A stretch of 64,000 nt of DNA, taken from the NCBI GenBank assembly GCA_902627565.1, contig CACOJM010000002.1, positions 1-64,000 on the forward strand. The letters are read 5' to 3'. The position numbers and the translations under genes are program-made. Positions 1 to 11,033 of this stretch are shown here, in pieces; position 1 is the stretch's first letter, and each line of letters starts with the position of its first letter. A model generated the notes under the pieces. That model was not told where the DNA came from. It did no database searches and saw nothing but the letters and a program-made list of their open reading frames with translations. This DNA is from an uncultured Pelagibacteraceae bacterium (GTDB lineage: Bacteria > Pseudomonadota > Alphaproteobacteria > Pelagibacterales > Pelagibacteraceae).

Positions 1-1
1 A

Positions 2-94
2 AATCAAAAATCTCGTTTTAGAATGCGGCAAAGTCAGATATATAAAGCTAAGTTATCTGGAAAAAAATATAACTTTCAAAAAGAATATAAGTAA
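2..94 (+). CDS. C-terminal fragment of an upstream CDS truncated by the window edge, product unknown
   Basis: Frame 2 is open from the window start to TAA at 92-94 (…NQKSRFRMRQSQIYKAKLSGKKYNFQKEYK*). Confidence 0.4.
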   Translation, partial: NQKSRFRMRQSQIYKAKLSGKKYNFQKEYK

Positions 95-102
95 GGATTT
101 AT

Positions 103-1473
103 TTGCAGCAATCACTTAAATTAACAAAGGATCCAATTTGGTTTTTATTAAGAAAAGTTACAATACCAGCAAGTATTGGATCATTATTTCAGACTTTTTA
201 TAATCTAGTTGATACGTGGTTTGCAGGTAGAATATCTGCTGAAGCAATAGCTGCAATAGCAAAATCATTTCCCATTTATTTTTCAATTATTGCTATCGGT
301 GTAGGTTTAACAGCTGGAACGAATACTTTAATAGGTAATAATCTCGGAGCAAAAAATAAAAAAAAAGCATCATTATTTGTTGCTCAATCAATAATATTTG
401 CAATCTTTTTATCAATTTTAGTAACTTTTTTTGGATTAAATGTTTCAGATTTTTTATTAAGTATTATGGGATCTGATCAAGAGGGTATAATTTTATCTAG
501 AAAATATTTAGATATAATTTTTTATGGGACTATTATTGTCTTAATACAGATTTCTTTAAATGGAACCCTTAATGCACAAGGAGACACTAAAAGTTATAGA
601 AATGTATTAATTTTTAGCTTCTTTTTAAATATATTGTTGAACCCTTTATTTATTTTTGGATATGGATTTATTCCTGCTTTTGGAATATCTGGTTTAGCTA
701 TTGCAACTGTTGTTGCTCAATTTATAGGTCTGTTATACTTAGCATATAAAGTTTTTTGTTGTGATTTAAAACAATATCTAAAATTTCAATGCTTTATTCC
801 TAAGTTTGATTTATTAAGTGAACTTGTATATCAAACAATTCCTGTAATGTTTAGCATGTTGTTGATTGGAGTTGGCTTGTTTAATATACTTTATTTTATC
901 GGACAGTTTGGTGATATCGCTACAGCAGGCTATGGAGCAGCCTTAAGAATTGAGCAAGTTTTTTTACTTCCTGTAATAGCATTAAATACAGCAGTTTTAT
1001 CTATTGGTGGACAAAACTTTGGAGCAAGAAGTTTTGATAGAATAAGAGAACTATATAAAAAAGCTCTTCTTTTTGGTTCTTTTTTTATGATTTGTGCAGG
1101 AATAATAATTTTTTTTGGCGCAGAATTTTTAGTTTCATTATTTACTAGTAATCTTGAAGCAATAAAACATGGGGCAATATATCTTAAGGTTGCAGCTCTT
1201 ATTGGTCCAATTTACCCTGTTTTCTTTATTACTACTGCAGTATTTCAAGCAGTTAAGAAACCACTTTACAGTCTTTACATGAGTATATTGAGATTAACAG
1301 CTCTTCCATTTTTAAGCTTGTGGTATGTAATTAATATAAAAGGTGGCGATTATGAGGATATCTTTTTTACGATATTGATAACAAATTGGTTAATGGGAAT
1401 TGCAGTTTTGATATTTATTGGATATTTTTTAAATAATGTTTTTAAACAAAATAAAAGTCTTTTTTTTTATTAG
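103..1473 (+). CDS. MATE family efflux transporter
   Basis: 456 aa, about 12 hydrophobic segments, MATE-like N-terminus (IPASIGSLFQTFYNLVDTWFAGRIS) and GYGAALRIEQ motif. Confidence 0.88.
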   Translation: MQQSLKLTKDPIWFLLRKVTIPASIGSLFQTFYNLVDTWFAGRISAEAIAAIAKSFPIYFSIIAIGVGLTAGTNTLIGNNLGAKNKKKASLFVAQSIIFAIFLSILVTFFGLNVSDFLLSIMGSDQEGIILSRKYLDIIFYGTIIVLIQISLNGTLNAQGDTKSYRNVLIFSFFLNILLNPLFIFGYGFIPAFGISGLAIATVVAQFIGLLYLAYKVFCCDLKQYLKFQCFIPKFDLLSELVYQTIPVMFSMLLIGVGLFNILYFIGQFGDIATAGYGAALRIEQVFLLPVIALNTAVLSIGGQNFGARSFDRIRELYKKALLFGSFFMICAGIIIFFGAEFLVSLFTSNLEAIKHGAIYLKVAALIGPIYPVFFITTAVFQAVKKPLYSLYMSILRLTALPFLSLWYVINIKGGDYEDIFFTILITNWLMGIAVLIFIGYFLNNVFKQNKSLFFY

Positions 1474-1963
1474 TACCTGCTTAATATTTTTCTTTTCAAA
1501 TAATGAAAATCTAAAATCTGATGAAGCTAAGATAATTTCTGGTATAGCCAAAGTTACCGATGGTGACACAATTCGAATAGATGGAAAAAAGATACGTTTT
1601 TATGGAATTGATGCTCCAGAAAAAAATCAACAATGTAGAAAACCTTGGTTAACTATATCATTTATATCTTTTAGTAAGGACTATCCATGTGGACAAATTT
1701 CTACAGATAAGCTTAAAAAAAAAATAAATAATAGATTGTTAATTTGCAAATGGACCAATAAAGATAAATATAAAAGATATATTGCTGAATGTTTTAAAGA
1801 TAAAACTAATGTTAATGCCTGGATGGTTAAAAATGGTTATGCAGTAGCATATAGGAAATATTCTAAAAAATTTATATCACAAGAAATTTTTGCTAAAAAG
1901 GAAAAGTTAGGTTTATGGTCTGGCACTTTTATGATGCCATGGGATTATAGAAAAAATAATTAA
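1436..1963 (+). CDS. Secreted thermonuclease (SNase-like) family protein
   Basis: Hydrophobic N-terminus then VTDGDTIRIDGKKIRFYGIDAPE, the SNase core signature. Confidence 0.88.
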   Translation: MFLNKIKVFFFISTCLIFFFSNNENLKSDEAKIISGIAKVTDGDTIRIDGKKIRFYGIDAPEKNQQCRKPWLTISFISFSKDYPCGQISTDKLKKKINNRLLICKWTNKDKYKRYIAECFKDKTNVNAWMVKNGYAVAYRKYSKKFISQEIFAKKEKLGLWSGTFMMPWDYRKNN

Positions 1964-2691
1964 TCCTTCTGTAGTTTTTTTTCCAATTTCCTAACTAAAT
2001 ATGAAACTATCAAGATTAAAATTAGGTATTCTAAGATTAAAAAAGTGTAAATCTCAAGTGGTCGATAAGTTGTAACAACTAATTCATTAGCTTTTCTTGT
2101 TAAGTCTCCAATACCTATTATTGATACCAATGATGACATCTTCAAAACATAAACGAATTGGTTTCCTATAGCTGGTAAAATATTCTTTATTGCCTGAGGA
2201 AGAATTACTAATTTTAATTTTCTAAAAAAATTTAATCCTAAAGAACTTCCCGCTTCCCATTGTGATTTTTTGATTGAATTTATACCAGCTCTAAAAATTT
2301 CAGCTTGAAAAGCACTTTCACTAATTGATAATGCAATGATGCCAGACACAAATGGACTGAAACTTATACCAGTCATTATTGGTAAACCATAATAAATCCA
2401 TAAAATAAGAACTAATAACGGTATTGCTCTTACTATCTCGACATAGCCAATATTTAAATAAGTTAAAAATTTGTTCTTAGCCAAAGAGGGTATCGCAATA
2501 ACTAACCCTAGAAATATAGAAATGATTATTGAAACTATGGAAATAAAGATTGTTGTAGTCAAACCACTTAATAAGAATCTTAAATTAGTTAAACCCTCCA
2601 TATTATTAGGAGATAAAATCAACCAATTAAGTTCACTTTTACCACATGATGTTAAAGGTAAAACTAAAAGTAAAAAAAATAAATTTCTCAC
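1960..2691 (-). CDS. Polar amino acid ABC transporter permease (HisM/GlnP-like)
   Basis: EIVRAIPLLVLILWIYYGLP and EAGSSLGLNFFRKLKLVILPQAIKNILPAIGNQFV are permease signatures. Confidence 0.9.
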   Translation of the reverse strand: MRNLFFLLLVLPLTSCGKSELNWLILSPNNMEGLTNLRFLLSGLTTTIFISIVSIIISIFLGLVIAIPSLAKNKFLTYLNIGYVEIVRAIPLLVLILWIYYGLPIMTGISFSPFVSGIIALSISESAFQAEIFRAGINSIKKSQWEAGSSLGLNFFRKLKLVILPQAIKNILPAIGNQFVYVLKMSSLVSIIGIGDLTRKANELVVTTYRPLEIYTFLILEYLILILIVSYLVRKLEKKLQKD

Positions 2692-2731
2692 TCTTAAAGT
2701 TATAAAGAATTAAAAATTAATTACTAATTGA

Positions 2732-3499
2732 TTATAAGCTTTTTAGATTATATTTAGCTAGCAAGTTATTGAAGAAGCCTGATGATTTTTTCTTTTTTAT
2801 CCAATCATTAACATAATTGTTCCATTTATTATCACCCTTTGGAACCATCATAGCTAAGAATGCTGGATTTTTTTCTCCATCAGGAACTATTGCTAGTTGC
2901 GGATATTTGATAACTAATTTATTGGCTTCAGTTGAACTTGTTATATTTCCATCAGCTCTTCCAGCTAAAACTTCTTGAAAATCTCTAGCAGGAGCTTCTA
3001 CTGAGTTTAATTTTGATTTTGGAAAAAATTCTTTTGCTTTTTCTTCTTGTGATGTACCTAGAGTAGTAGCAATTGTTACATTTGAGTTATTTAAAGAGTC
3101 CCATGTTGAGAATTTTTTTAAATTTTTTTTAAGCACTAGTGGAACAGTTCCATATTTGTAATATGTATCTGTAAAACCTGCTACTTCAGCTCTTTTAGGC
3201 GTTTTTGTTACACTTGTTGAAATGTCATATCTTTCAGATGTGATACCTGAAACAATTGTTTTCCATTCAGCTGGAACAAACTCAATCTTAACCCCCATAT
3301 CTTTTGCTAGTTCATTCATTACATCGATATCAAAACCTTTGTATTTATTTGTTGCTGGATCCTTCATTGTCATAGGATCCCAATCACCAGTTGTTCCAAC
3401 TTTTAAAACTCCTGATGATAGAATTTTGTCTAAATTAGAGTCTGCATTCGAAGAAAAGGGTAAAAGAGCAAATAATGCTAGTAATAATATTTTTTTCAT
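2732..3499 (-). CDS. Periplasmic substrate-binding protein (family 3 amino-acid type) of ABC transporter
   Basis: Signal peptide; [14 protein letters not shown]…[35 protein letters not shown]. Confidence 0.9.
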   Translation of the reverse strand: MKKILLLALFALLPFSSNADSNLDKILSSGVLKVGTTGDWDPMTMKDPATNKYKGFDIDVMNELAKDMGVKIEFVPAEWKTIVSGITSERYDISTSVTKTPKRAEVAGFTDTYYKYGTVPLVLKKNLKKFSTWDSLNNSNVTIATTLGTSQEEKAKEFFPKSKLNSVEAPARDFQEVLAGRADGNITSSTEANKLVIKYPQLAIVPDGEKNPAFLAMMVPKGDNKWNNYVNDWIKKKKSSGFFNNLLAKYNLKSL

Positions 3500-3532
3500 A
3501 ATTCTTAATAACTTATTTTGAAATAAATGGGA

Positions 3533-4096
3533 CTATAATCTTGACGCACTATCATTCATCCACGAAAATAAATGTTGTGAAAAAGAACGTCTGACAAAAA
3601 GATTTACCTCATTTTGGTTTTGATTATGAATAATAACATCAATTTTAGCAAGAATTGTTTGAGTAACAGAACCTTTTTTGTCTCTAAAATCATTAAAATT
3701 AAAAGGAGATCCAGTCTCGAATAAGTCAAAGATCTTGTCACCTCTAATGTTTATAAGAACAAATTGATCAGTAACATCTGTCACAGCTCCTAAATTTGTT
3801 TTAGAAATATTCTTATTTAATAAATTTTCAGTTTCATAGTCATTACTTTCAGGGTTTAACGTTTCGTTTGAGTAAATCATCCATTCATCTGGACTAAGCC
3901 AAAGAGCTGTTAATTTTTCACTTCTTGATGATGTATTAGCTTCAGTAGGTAATAATAAATCTAATGATTTACCAATTGCAGATAAAAATTCTCTTTTTTT
4001 ACCTCTAATAATTAATTTCATAATAGGTTTGATTTCTTTCATTTGTAAACTTGAATAAGATTTTTCATCAGTTATTGTATTTGAGTAATTAAGCAT
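3533..4096 (-). CDS. soxG: Sarcosine oxidase gamma subunit
   Basis: LWLSPDEWMIYS and TDVTDQFVLINIRGDKIFDLFETGSPF; directly follows soxA. Confidence 0.85.
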   Translation of the reverse strand: MLNYSNTITDEKSYSSLQMKEIKPIMKLIIRGKKREFLSAIGKSLDLLLPTEANTSSRSEKLTALWLSPDEWMIYSNETLNPESNDYETENLLNKNISKTNLGAVTDVTDQFVLINIRGDKIFDLFETGSPFNFNDFRDKKGSVTQTILAKIDVIIHNQNQNEVNLFVRRSFSQHLFSWMNDSASRL

Positions 4097-7000
4097 TTAA
4101 TCTTTTATTTTCCTTATCTAAAAAAACTGGGTCTGCAACAGTTACATTAATTTGTTTATTTTCCATTGGAATGATTAATTTTTGACCTATCATATTTTTT
4201 CCACCTCTCACAACCCCGAGTGCAATAGATTTTTTCAAATTTGGACTATAATAACTTGAGGTTACATGACCTAACATTTCAACTGGGGTTTTTTTGAAAT
4301 CAGCTACGATTTGTGCACCCTCTTCTAAAACTTCATCAGGATTTTCTGTTAATAGACCAACCAATTGTTTTCTATCTTCTCTTATTGTATCTGATCTATA
4401 CAATGATCTTTTTCCTATAAAATCATATTTCTTTTTACTTACTATCCAATCCATTTGTAAATCAATAGGAGTCATTGTTGCATCTGTGTCTTGACCAACA
4501 ATTATGAATCCCTTTTCAGCTCTCAACAAATGCATTGTTTCAGTACCGTAAGGAGTGATGTTGAAATCTTTTCCTGCCTCCATACATTTTTCCCATACTG
4601 ATTTACCATAATTAGCCTGAACATTTATTTCATAGCTATGTTCACCTGTAAAACTTATTCTCATCACTCTGCATTTAATTTTATCAATTTTTGTATTCTT
4701 AAAAGACATATGAGGAAAATTTTCATCTGAGAAGTCGAGATCAGGAATTACTTGAGAAACAATTTTTTTACTATTTGGTCCACATACACTTACTGTAGCA
4801 TAATGGTCAGTTACTGATGTTAAGTAAACATCCAATTCAGGCCATTCTGTTTGCAAATAATCTTCTAGTTTTCCTAAAACGGTTGCAGCTCCACCAGTAG
4901 TAGTAGTCATAATGTAATGATTTTCACCTAATCTTGTTGTTACACCATCATCATACACCATACCGTCCTCGTTAAGCATTAAACCATATCGGCATTTTCC
5001 AATAGCGAGTTTAGACCAAGCATTTGTGTATACTCTGTTTAAAAATTCAGAGGCATCTGTACCTTGAATATCAATTTTACCCAACGTAGAAGCATCTAAT
5101 ATTCCCGCACTATCTCTAGCAGCTTTACTTTCTCTTTGTACTGCCTCATGCATAGTTTCTCCATTTTTGGGATAGTACCAAGCTCTCTTCCACTGTCCAA
5201 CATTTTCAAACTCTGCTTTATTTTTAACATGCCAACTATGAATTGGAGTTTTTCTAAATATATCAAAATATTCACCAACGTTTCTTCCAACAATTGTTCC
5301 AAATGTAAGAGGAGTGTAGGGTGGTCTAAAAGTTGTAGTACCAAGCTCCCCCATTTTAGAACCTGCAGTTTCAGAAATTATTCCTAGGGCATGCATATTG
5401 CCAAGTTTTCCTTGATCAGTCCCCATACCAGTTGTCGTATATCTTTTTACATGTTCTATAGATCTAAAACCTTCTCTTAATGCTAATTTTATATCTTTTG
5501 CTGTAGCATCATTTTGGTAATCAACAAATGGTTTTGTTTTGCCAATAACTTTATCAGAAGGTAGTAACCATATATTTCTTTTCGATTTATTGAATGAAGA
5601 ATAAACTTCTAAATTTTCATAATCAGTTTTCTTAACTTTCAAAAAATTCCTAAGAATATTTGGTATATTTGATAATATTTCATCTAAAGTAAAATCACCA
5701 TTACACGATCCTACGCTAATTTGATCTGATGAATAGATATTTGGAATAAAAACCTGATCTTCATCTCTAAATTTTAATTTACCTCCAGATTGTGTGAAAA
5801 GATGAACAGCAGGAGTCCAACCTCCTGAGATTCCTAGACAGTCACATGTAATGGATATTTTGGAACCAACTACTTTTTGGCCATCTTTTGAAATCTGCAT
5901 TATTGAAACTTTATTAATTCTTTTATAGCCATAGGTGTTAACAATCGTGTATCCTTTGTAGATTTTGATATTATTTTTCTCTGTTTCCTTAATTAATTTT
6001 GAGTCTATTTCTTCTCTGTTATCAATAATAGCTTCTATATTTATCCCTTTTTGATGAAGACTAATTGCTGTTTCATAAGCACTATCATTATTAGTAAATA
6101 GAACATTTTTTTCTCCACAAGCTACTCCAAATAGGTTTGCATATTTTTCTACAGCTGAGGAAAGTAAAATACCTGGACGATCATTATTATCAAAAACTAA
6201 TGGTCTTTCTAAGGATCCAGTTGCAGTTATCACTTTTTTTGCTCTAATTTTTAGAAGTCTTTGGCGAGTTTTATTATTTCTCTGTTCTAAAGGAATATGA
6301 TCAGTTAAATTTTCTCTAGCTAATAAAAAATTATACCCATGAAAAGCAGCCACACTTGTTCTAGTTTTAATTTCTAAATTTTCAAATTTTTTAATTTCAC
6401 TTATTTCTTTTTCTAACCAAGAGCTTGAAATTTGATTATTAATTTTGAAATGTTCAGAATTTTGGTAAATTGTTGAGCCTCCTAAATAAGGTTTTTCATC
6501 AACTAAAAGAGTTTTGAAACCATTTTGTGCAGCTGTTTTTGCCGCCATAATCCCTGAAATACCCGCTCCAATAACCAAAACATCACAATGAATGTATTTG
6601 TGTTCATATATATCAGGATCAGGCATAGTTGGTGATTTACCTAATCCTGCAGATTTTCTAATAAAATACTCATATTTTTCCCAAAAGCTTGCAGGCCACA
6701 TAAAAGTTTTGTAATAAAAGCCTGCTGGCAAAAGTGGGCTTAAAATATTATTTATTCCACCTATATCAAAGTTAACACTTGGCCAACAATTTTGACTTGA
6801 AGCCTCTAAGCCTTCATAAATCTCCACTTCAGTAGCTCTTACATTCGGTTCTGTTCTTGGCGAGTTTTTATGTAATTGCACAATTGCATTTGGTTCTTCT
6901 GAACCTGCTGTCATTATTCCACGTGGTCTATGATATTTAAAGCTTCTACCAACCAAATGAATGTTATTTGCTAAAAGAGCAGAGGCTAAAGTATCTCCTT

Positions 7001-7118
7001 TATATCCGTAATAAGTTGTTCCATTAAATTTGAATGAAATCTTATATGTTTCATCAACAAACTTACTTGTTTTAACTCTTAAATTTTTTGTCATTTTATT
7101 TAGTTGGAGGTTTTTCAC
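4089..7118 (-). CDS. soxA: Sarcosine oxidase alpha subunit (FAD-binding plus aminomethyltransferase/GcvT-like domain)
   Basis: 1009 aa; YKGDTLASALLANNIHLVGRSFKYHRPRGIMTAGSEEPNA, VIGAGISGIMAAKTAA, C-terminal T-protein-like domain. Confidence 0.95.
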   Translation of the reverse strand: MKNLQLNKMTKNLRVKTSKFVDETYKISFKFNGTTYYGYKGDTLASALLANNIHLVGRSFKYHRPRGIMTAGSEEPNAIVQLHKNSPRTEPNVRATEVEIYEGLEASSQNCWPSVNFDIGGINNILSPLLPAGFYYKTFMWPASFWEKYEYFIRKSAGLGKSPTMPDPDIYEHKYIHCDVLVIGAGISGIMAAKTAAQNGFKTLLVDEKPYLGGSTIYQNSEHFKINNQISSSWLEKEISEIKKFENLEIKTRTSVAAFHGYNFLLARENLTDHIPLEQRNNKTRQRLLKIRAKKVITATGSLERPLVFDNNDRPGILLSSAVEKYANLFGVACGEKNVLFTNNDSAYETAISLHQKGINIEAIIDNREEIDSKLIKETEKNNIKIYKGYTIVNTYGYKRINKVSIMQISKDGQKVVGSKISITCDCLGISGGWTPAVHLFTQSGGKLKFRDEDQVFIPNIYSSDQISVGSCNGDFTLDEILSNIPNILRNFLKVKKTDYENLEVYSSFNKSKRNIWLLPSDKVIGKTKPFVDYQNDATAKDIKLALREGFRSIEHVKRYTTTGMGTDQGKLGNMHALGIISETAGSKMGELGTTTFRPPYTPLTFGTIVGRNVGEYFDIFRKTPIHSWHVKNKAEFENVGQWKRAWYYPKNGETMHEAVQRESKAARDSAGILDASTLGKIDIQGTDASEFLNRVYTNAWSKLAIGKCRYGLMLNEDGMVYDDGVTTRLGENHYIMTTTTGGAATVLGKLEDYLQTEWPELDVYLTSVTDHYATVSVCGPNSKKIVSQVIPDLDFSDENFPHMSFKNTKIDKIKCRVMRISFTGEHSYEINVQANYGKSVWEKCMEAGKDFNITPYGTETMHLLRAEKGFIIVGQDTDATMTPIDLQMDWIVSKKKYDFIGKRSLYRSDTIREDRKQLVGLLTENPDEVLEEGAQIVADFKKTPVEMLGHVTSSYYSPNLKKSIALGVVRGGKNMIGQKLIIPMENKQINVTVADPVFLDKENKRLNA

Positions 7119-7371
7119 CCATTTTATAAACTGCTTTAATTATATCATTTGATGTGTCTCGAACTACGTTAAACCATTTTCTACAACCATGTGTATGTAC
7201 CCATCTTTCAAATTGCATACCTTTAATATTTTTTCTCATAAAAAGATATTCAGCCCATTGATCATCACTTAATTCAGTTGGTTGTTTGGGTCTAATTATA
7301 TGAGCTTCACCACCTGCTTTAAATTCACTTTGCTCTCTTTCACCACAATAGGGACATTCAATTAAAAACAT
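7096..7371 (-). CDS. soxD: Sarcosine oxidase delta subunit
   Basis: [28 protein letters not shown]…HTHGCRKWFNVVRDT. Confidence 0.95.
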   Translation of the reverse strand: MFLIECPYCGEREQSEFKAGGEAHIIRPKQPTELSDDQWAEYLFMRKNIKGMQFERWVHTHGCRKWFNVVRDTSNDIIKAVYKMGEKPPTK

Positions 7372-8624
7372 TAGTGCGCCACAGCAGCTGCACCGTGTTC
7401 ATCAACCAGATCACCACTTACAAATCTGTTTAAATTAAATGCAGCATTCAGTTTATGTGGTTCATCGTTTGCAATAGTATGTGCAAACAAGTCACCTGAA
7501 CCAGGGGTTGCTTTAAATCCACCAGTTCCCCAACCACAATTAAAGTATAATCCTTTGATAGAAGTTTTACTTATAATTGGACTTGCATCTGGGCATATAT
7601 CTACAATTCCACCCCATTGTCTCAACATTCTCATTCTACTAAATATTGGATATAATTCTAAAATTGCATTTAAGGTCCCTTCTACTATATCATGACTTCC
7701 TTTTTGAGAATAAGATACATAATCATCTGTACCCGCACCAATTACTAACTCACCCTTGTCTGATTGGCTTACATAGGCATGAACTGCATTTGACATCACT
7801 ACAGTATCAATTATAGGTTTAACAGGTTCCGATACTAAAGCCTGAAGCGGTTTACTCTCTAAAGGTAATTTAAGTCCAGCCATATTTGCAATTACACTTG
7901 AATGGCCAGCTGCAACAACTCCAATTTTTTTGGCTTTAATAAATCCTTTTGTTGTTTCAATTCCCTCAACACTATCACCATTTCTTTTTATACCTTTAAC
8001 TTCACAATTTTGAATAATATCTACACCCATTTCATCAGCACCTCTAGCATAACCCCAGGCCACAGCATCGTGTCGTGCTGTACCAGCTCGTCTTTGAAGA
8101 GTTCCACCTAAAACAGGATATCTAATATCGGGAGACGTATTTATAATTGGACAAAATTTTTTTACTTGTTCAGTATTTAAATAAACAGCATCAATTCCAT
8201 TCAATCTGTTAGCATGAGTTCTTCTTTTTAAATCTCTTACATCTTGCAAGTTATGAGCGAGATTCATAACTCCCCTTTGACTAAACATTACATTGTAATT
8301 TAACTCTTGTGATAAACTTTCCCAAATTTTTAAAGCATGGTCATAAAGTCCTGCGCTTGCGTCCCATAAATAATTCGATCTAATTATAGTGGTGTTTCTT
8401 CCAGTATTTCCACCACCAATCCATCCTTTTTCTACTACCGCTATATTTTTCATGTCGTGTTTTTTTGCAAGATAATACGCCGTAGCTAACCCATGACCAC
8501 CACCACCAACAATTATAGCGTCATATTCTTTTTTGGGTTCTGGATCTTTCCATGCTTTTTCCCAGTTTTCATGATATGAAAAAGCATTTTTTACCAGTGA
8601 AAATAAAGAGTACTTATTTCTCAT
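7371..8624 (-). CDS. soxB: Sarcosine oxidase beta subunit
   Basis: [21 protein letters not shown]…[20 protein letters not shown]; heads a B-D-A-G operon. Confidence 0.95.
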   Translation of the reverse strand: MRNKYSLFSLVKNAFSYHENWEKAWKDPEPKKEYDAIIVGGGGHGLATAYYLAKKHDMKNIAVVEKGWIGGGNTGRNTTIIRSNYLWDASAGLYDHALKIWESLSQELNYNVMFSQRGVMNLAHNLQDVRDLKRRTHANRLNGIDAVYLNTEQVKKFCPIINTSPDIRYPVLGGTLQRRAGTARHDAVAWGYARGADEMGVDIIQNCEVKGIKRNGDSVEGIETTKGFIKAKKIGVVAAGHSSVIANMAGLKLPLESKPLQALVSEPVKPIIDTVVMSNAVHAYVSQSDKGELVIGAGTDDYVSYSQKGSHDIVEGTLNAILELYPIFSRMRMLRQWGGIVDICPDASPIISKTSIKGLYFNCGWGTGGFKATPGSGDLFAHTIANDEPHKLNAAFNLNRFVSGDLVDEHGAAAVAH

Positions 8625-8687
8625 TGTAATAAATAATTACTTTATTAATAACGATTATTCAATACAATCAGAGGTGACAAATTTCCT

Positions 8688-8779
8688 GGAAGAGTGGGTG
8701 AGAGGCTTAAACCAGTCGTTTGCTAAATGACCGTGCGAGGAAACTTGTACCGAGGGTTCGAATCCCTCCTCTTCCGCCA
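8688..8779 (+). tRNA. tRNA-Ser(GCT), CCA encoded
   Basis: Acceptor GGAAGAG/CTCTTCC, anticodon stem GTCGT-TTGCTAA-ATGAC, long variable arm, GGTTCGAATCC T-arm. Confidence 0.95.
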
Positions 8780-8782
8780 TTT

Positions 8783-10990
8783 TTAATATAGAGGCTCATC
8801 TTTAAAGAAATTTTTCATTTTTATTGGTTTTTGCTCTAGTATATAACGGTATACATTATAATTCTCGAGTACCCTTTGAACATAATTTCTTGTTTCTTTA
8901 AATTTAATTAACTCAATCCAATCGACATAACTTATTTGTTTTTTTTGAGGATTCTTGTTTATTTTTTTCCAATATCTCACTCTTTTTGGTCCAGCGTTAT
9001 AAGCGGCAATTGCAAATGGATAAGCGCCATCATACTCAAGAATTAATCCTGCAATATAATGAGATCCTAAATTAATATTATACTCTGCATCTTTTGTGAG
9101 TCTTGATTTTGAGTATGGAAGCTTAGCTTGTTTTGCAACTACTTTGGCTGTGTAAGGCATTAATTGCATTAAACCTTTTGCACCTGCATGACTATTTGCA
9201 CTTAAATCAAATTCACTTTCCTGTCTTATAATTGATAGTATAAAAGCTGTCTCAGGAATTTTTCTTCCATTAATATATTTTGGTGTACTTATTATTGGGT
9301 AATTAAAAGAGTTGTGGAATCTTTTTTCATAAGATGCTATTTTTGAAATTTGAATAGCAAAATCAAACCTATCAATGTTAGTTGCAAGTTCAGCAGCTAA
9401 TATTTCACTCCCACTTTCAATGTTGTCATTAGCTAAGTGTCTAAGTATATGTTTGGTGTATTTATCTTCATCCAGTTCATCGAGTAAATAAATTGTTTTA
9501 ACTAATTCTTTTTTAAAAAAAAAATCTCTATAATCTTCTGATACATCCATATCTTTAGAAAGTTCAAAAGTTTTATTTGGATTTAATTCTATAAAAGCTA
9601 ATTGACCATAGTATGTTGTTAGAAAATTTGCAGCTTTCTCAAACCATTGTATAGCGATATCTTTTTTTCCTAATTTCTGATAGGTTTTAGCTAACCAATA
9701 GGCTCCTCTCGACGTGCTTATTGGATAACCAACATTATTGTAAAAATTTTCAAAATGATCTTTAGCTAATAATGGATCATTTAAAAAACTAAGAGCAATC
9801 CATCCACTCATCCATTCTGCAGCTGCATATTCTGGCCCATCAGTTAAAGCATGTTTGCTAGCTACCTTATAAGCTAGTTCATATTTCTTTTTATAGATAA
9901 GAGATCTAGAAATAATTTCTCTTTCTATCCACCATTTGTCAGGTCTAACTAGATAATCTTTTGTATTTTTTATAGAAAGTAATATTTCAAGAGAACTATC
10001 AACTCTTCCTCTTTTTCTTCTCCATTTTAATCTATCATAATTTAATCCAGCATCATTTTTAAATTTTGATGGTACTTTTGCTATTGCATTATCAACTCCA
10101 TAAGATTTACTCATTAATAGTTGCCTCGCTGTGTATAATAATTCGTAATCTTTTGGTAGATATCTTAACAATCTTCTTAAATCCCAATATTTATTGTTCC
10201 AAGCAAGATAGTCAGCTCTTTTAATATAATCATCTGCATTAAGATATTTCTTAAATTTTTTTCGGTAAAATCTTAATTCTGATTTACTTAATTCTGCTGT
10301 TACCCATCCCTCTTTAATAAATGATAATCCTTTTTGAGTTTCACCATTTAAAATTAAACTTTCGCCTAATATCATTTTACCAAAACCACTTAAAGGTTCA
10401 TTTCCATCAAACCAATCAATAATTTTTTTTGGTGAAATAGAGTTCGTTGAAAGCTTATGTTCTGCCAAATATCTTATCCTACCTATTCTTGGATAATTTT
10501 CATTTGAGTCTATAAAAGTTTTATAATCATAATATGATGCTTTGTTTCCCCTAGTAAGAAGATGTCTCCATTGAATGAAATTGTATATGGATTTATCCCT
10601 AGCTTTTTTTGCAGTTTTTAATGCACTAGGCCATTTAGCTTGTTTCATCTCTAAAATAGCTTTTTTTGCAATAGCAAAATCTTTTTTGCTATAATATTTT
10701 GATTTTTTGGGAGCACTCTTCTTTTTTGATTTAACAATTAAAGGCTTTTTTATAGGTAGAATAATGCTCTTATTATTTTCCTTTTTTGATACTATTTTTT
10801 TCTTTGGTTGTTCTTTATTTTTTTTTATTATTGGTTTTGGTAAAGGTTTTAGTACATCAATTAATAATTTCTGTTCTTTCTCTTCTTTGCTTTGATTTGG
10901 TTTTTTTAAAGGTATAATTTCAGCAAACAATAAAAGCGTTATATTAGAAAAAATAATCAAACTTATAAAAAATATGAATTTTTTTAGCAT
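8783..10990 (-). CDS. Soluble lytic murein transglycosylase (Slt-like)
   Basis: C-terminal SLT motif ILSIIRQESEFDLSANSHAGAKGLMQLMPYTAK…AYNAGPKRVRYW. Confidence 0.92.
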   Translation of the reverse strand: MLKKFIFFISLIIFSNITLLLFAEIIPLKKPNQSKEEKEQKLLIDVLKPLPKPIIKKNKEQPKKKIVSKKENNKSIILPIKKPLIVKSKKKSAPKKSKYYSKKDFAIAKKAILEMKQAKWPSALKTAKKARDKSIYNFIQWRHLLTRGNKASYYDYKTFIDSNENYPRIGRIRYLAEHKLSTNSISPKKIIDWFDGNEPLSGFGKMILGESLILNGETQKGLSFIKEGWVTAELSKSELRFYRKKFKKYLNADDYIKRADYLAWNNKYWDLRRLLRYLPKDYELLYTARQLLMSKSYGVDNAIAKVPSKFKNDAGLNYDRLKWRRKRGRVDSSLEILLSIKNTKDYLVRPDKWWIEREIISRSLIYKKKYELAYKVASKHALTDGPEYAAAEWMSGWIALSFLNDPLLAKDHFENFYNNVGYPISTSRGAYWLAKTYQKLGKKDIAIQWFEKAANFLTTYYGQLAFIELNPNKTFELSKDMDVSEDYRDFFFKKELVKTIYLLDELDEDKYTKHILRHLANDNIESGSEILAAELATNIDRFDFAIQISKIASYEKRFHNSFNYPIISTPKYINGRKIPETAFILSIIRQESEFDLSANSHAGAKGLMQLMPYTAKVVAKQAKLPYSKSRLTKDAEYNINLGSHYIAGLILEYDGAYPFAIAAYNAGPKRVRYWKKINKNPQKKQISYVDWIELIKFKETRNYVQRVLENYNVYRYILEQKPIKMKNFFKDEPLY

Positions 10991-11033
10991 AATCTTTTAG
11001 TATATGAATCGATAAACTATGTTATAAGTATTT

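Noticed and set aside
2471-3521. Plus-strand ORFs 2471..2713 and 3222..3521
   Set aside because: Antisense to the clear ABC permease and binding-protein genes
4294-5387. ORFs 4294..4494 (+), 5096..5344 (-), 5136..5387 (+) inside soxA
   Set aside because: Antisense or alternate-frame shadows of a strongly recognised 1009-aa CDS; translations show no family features
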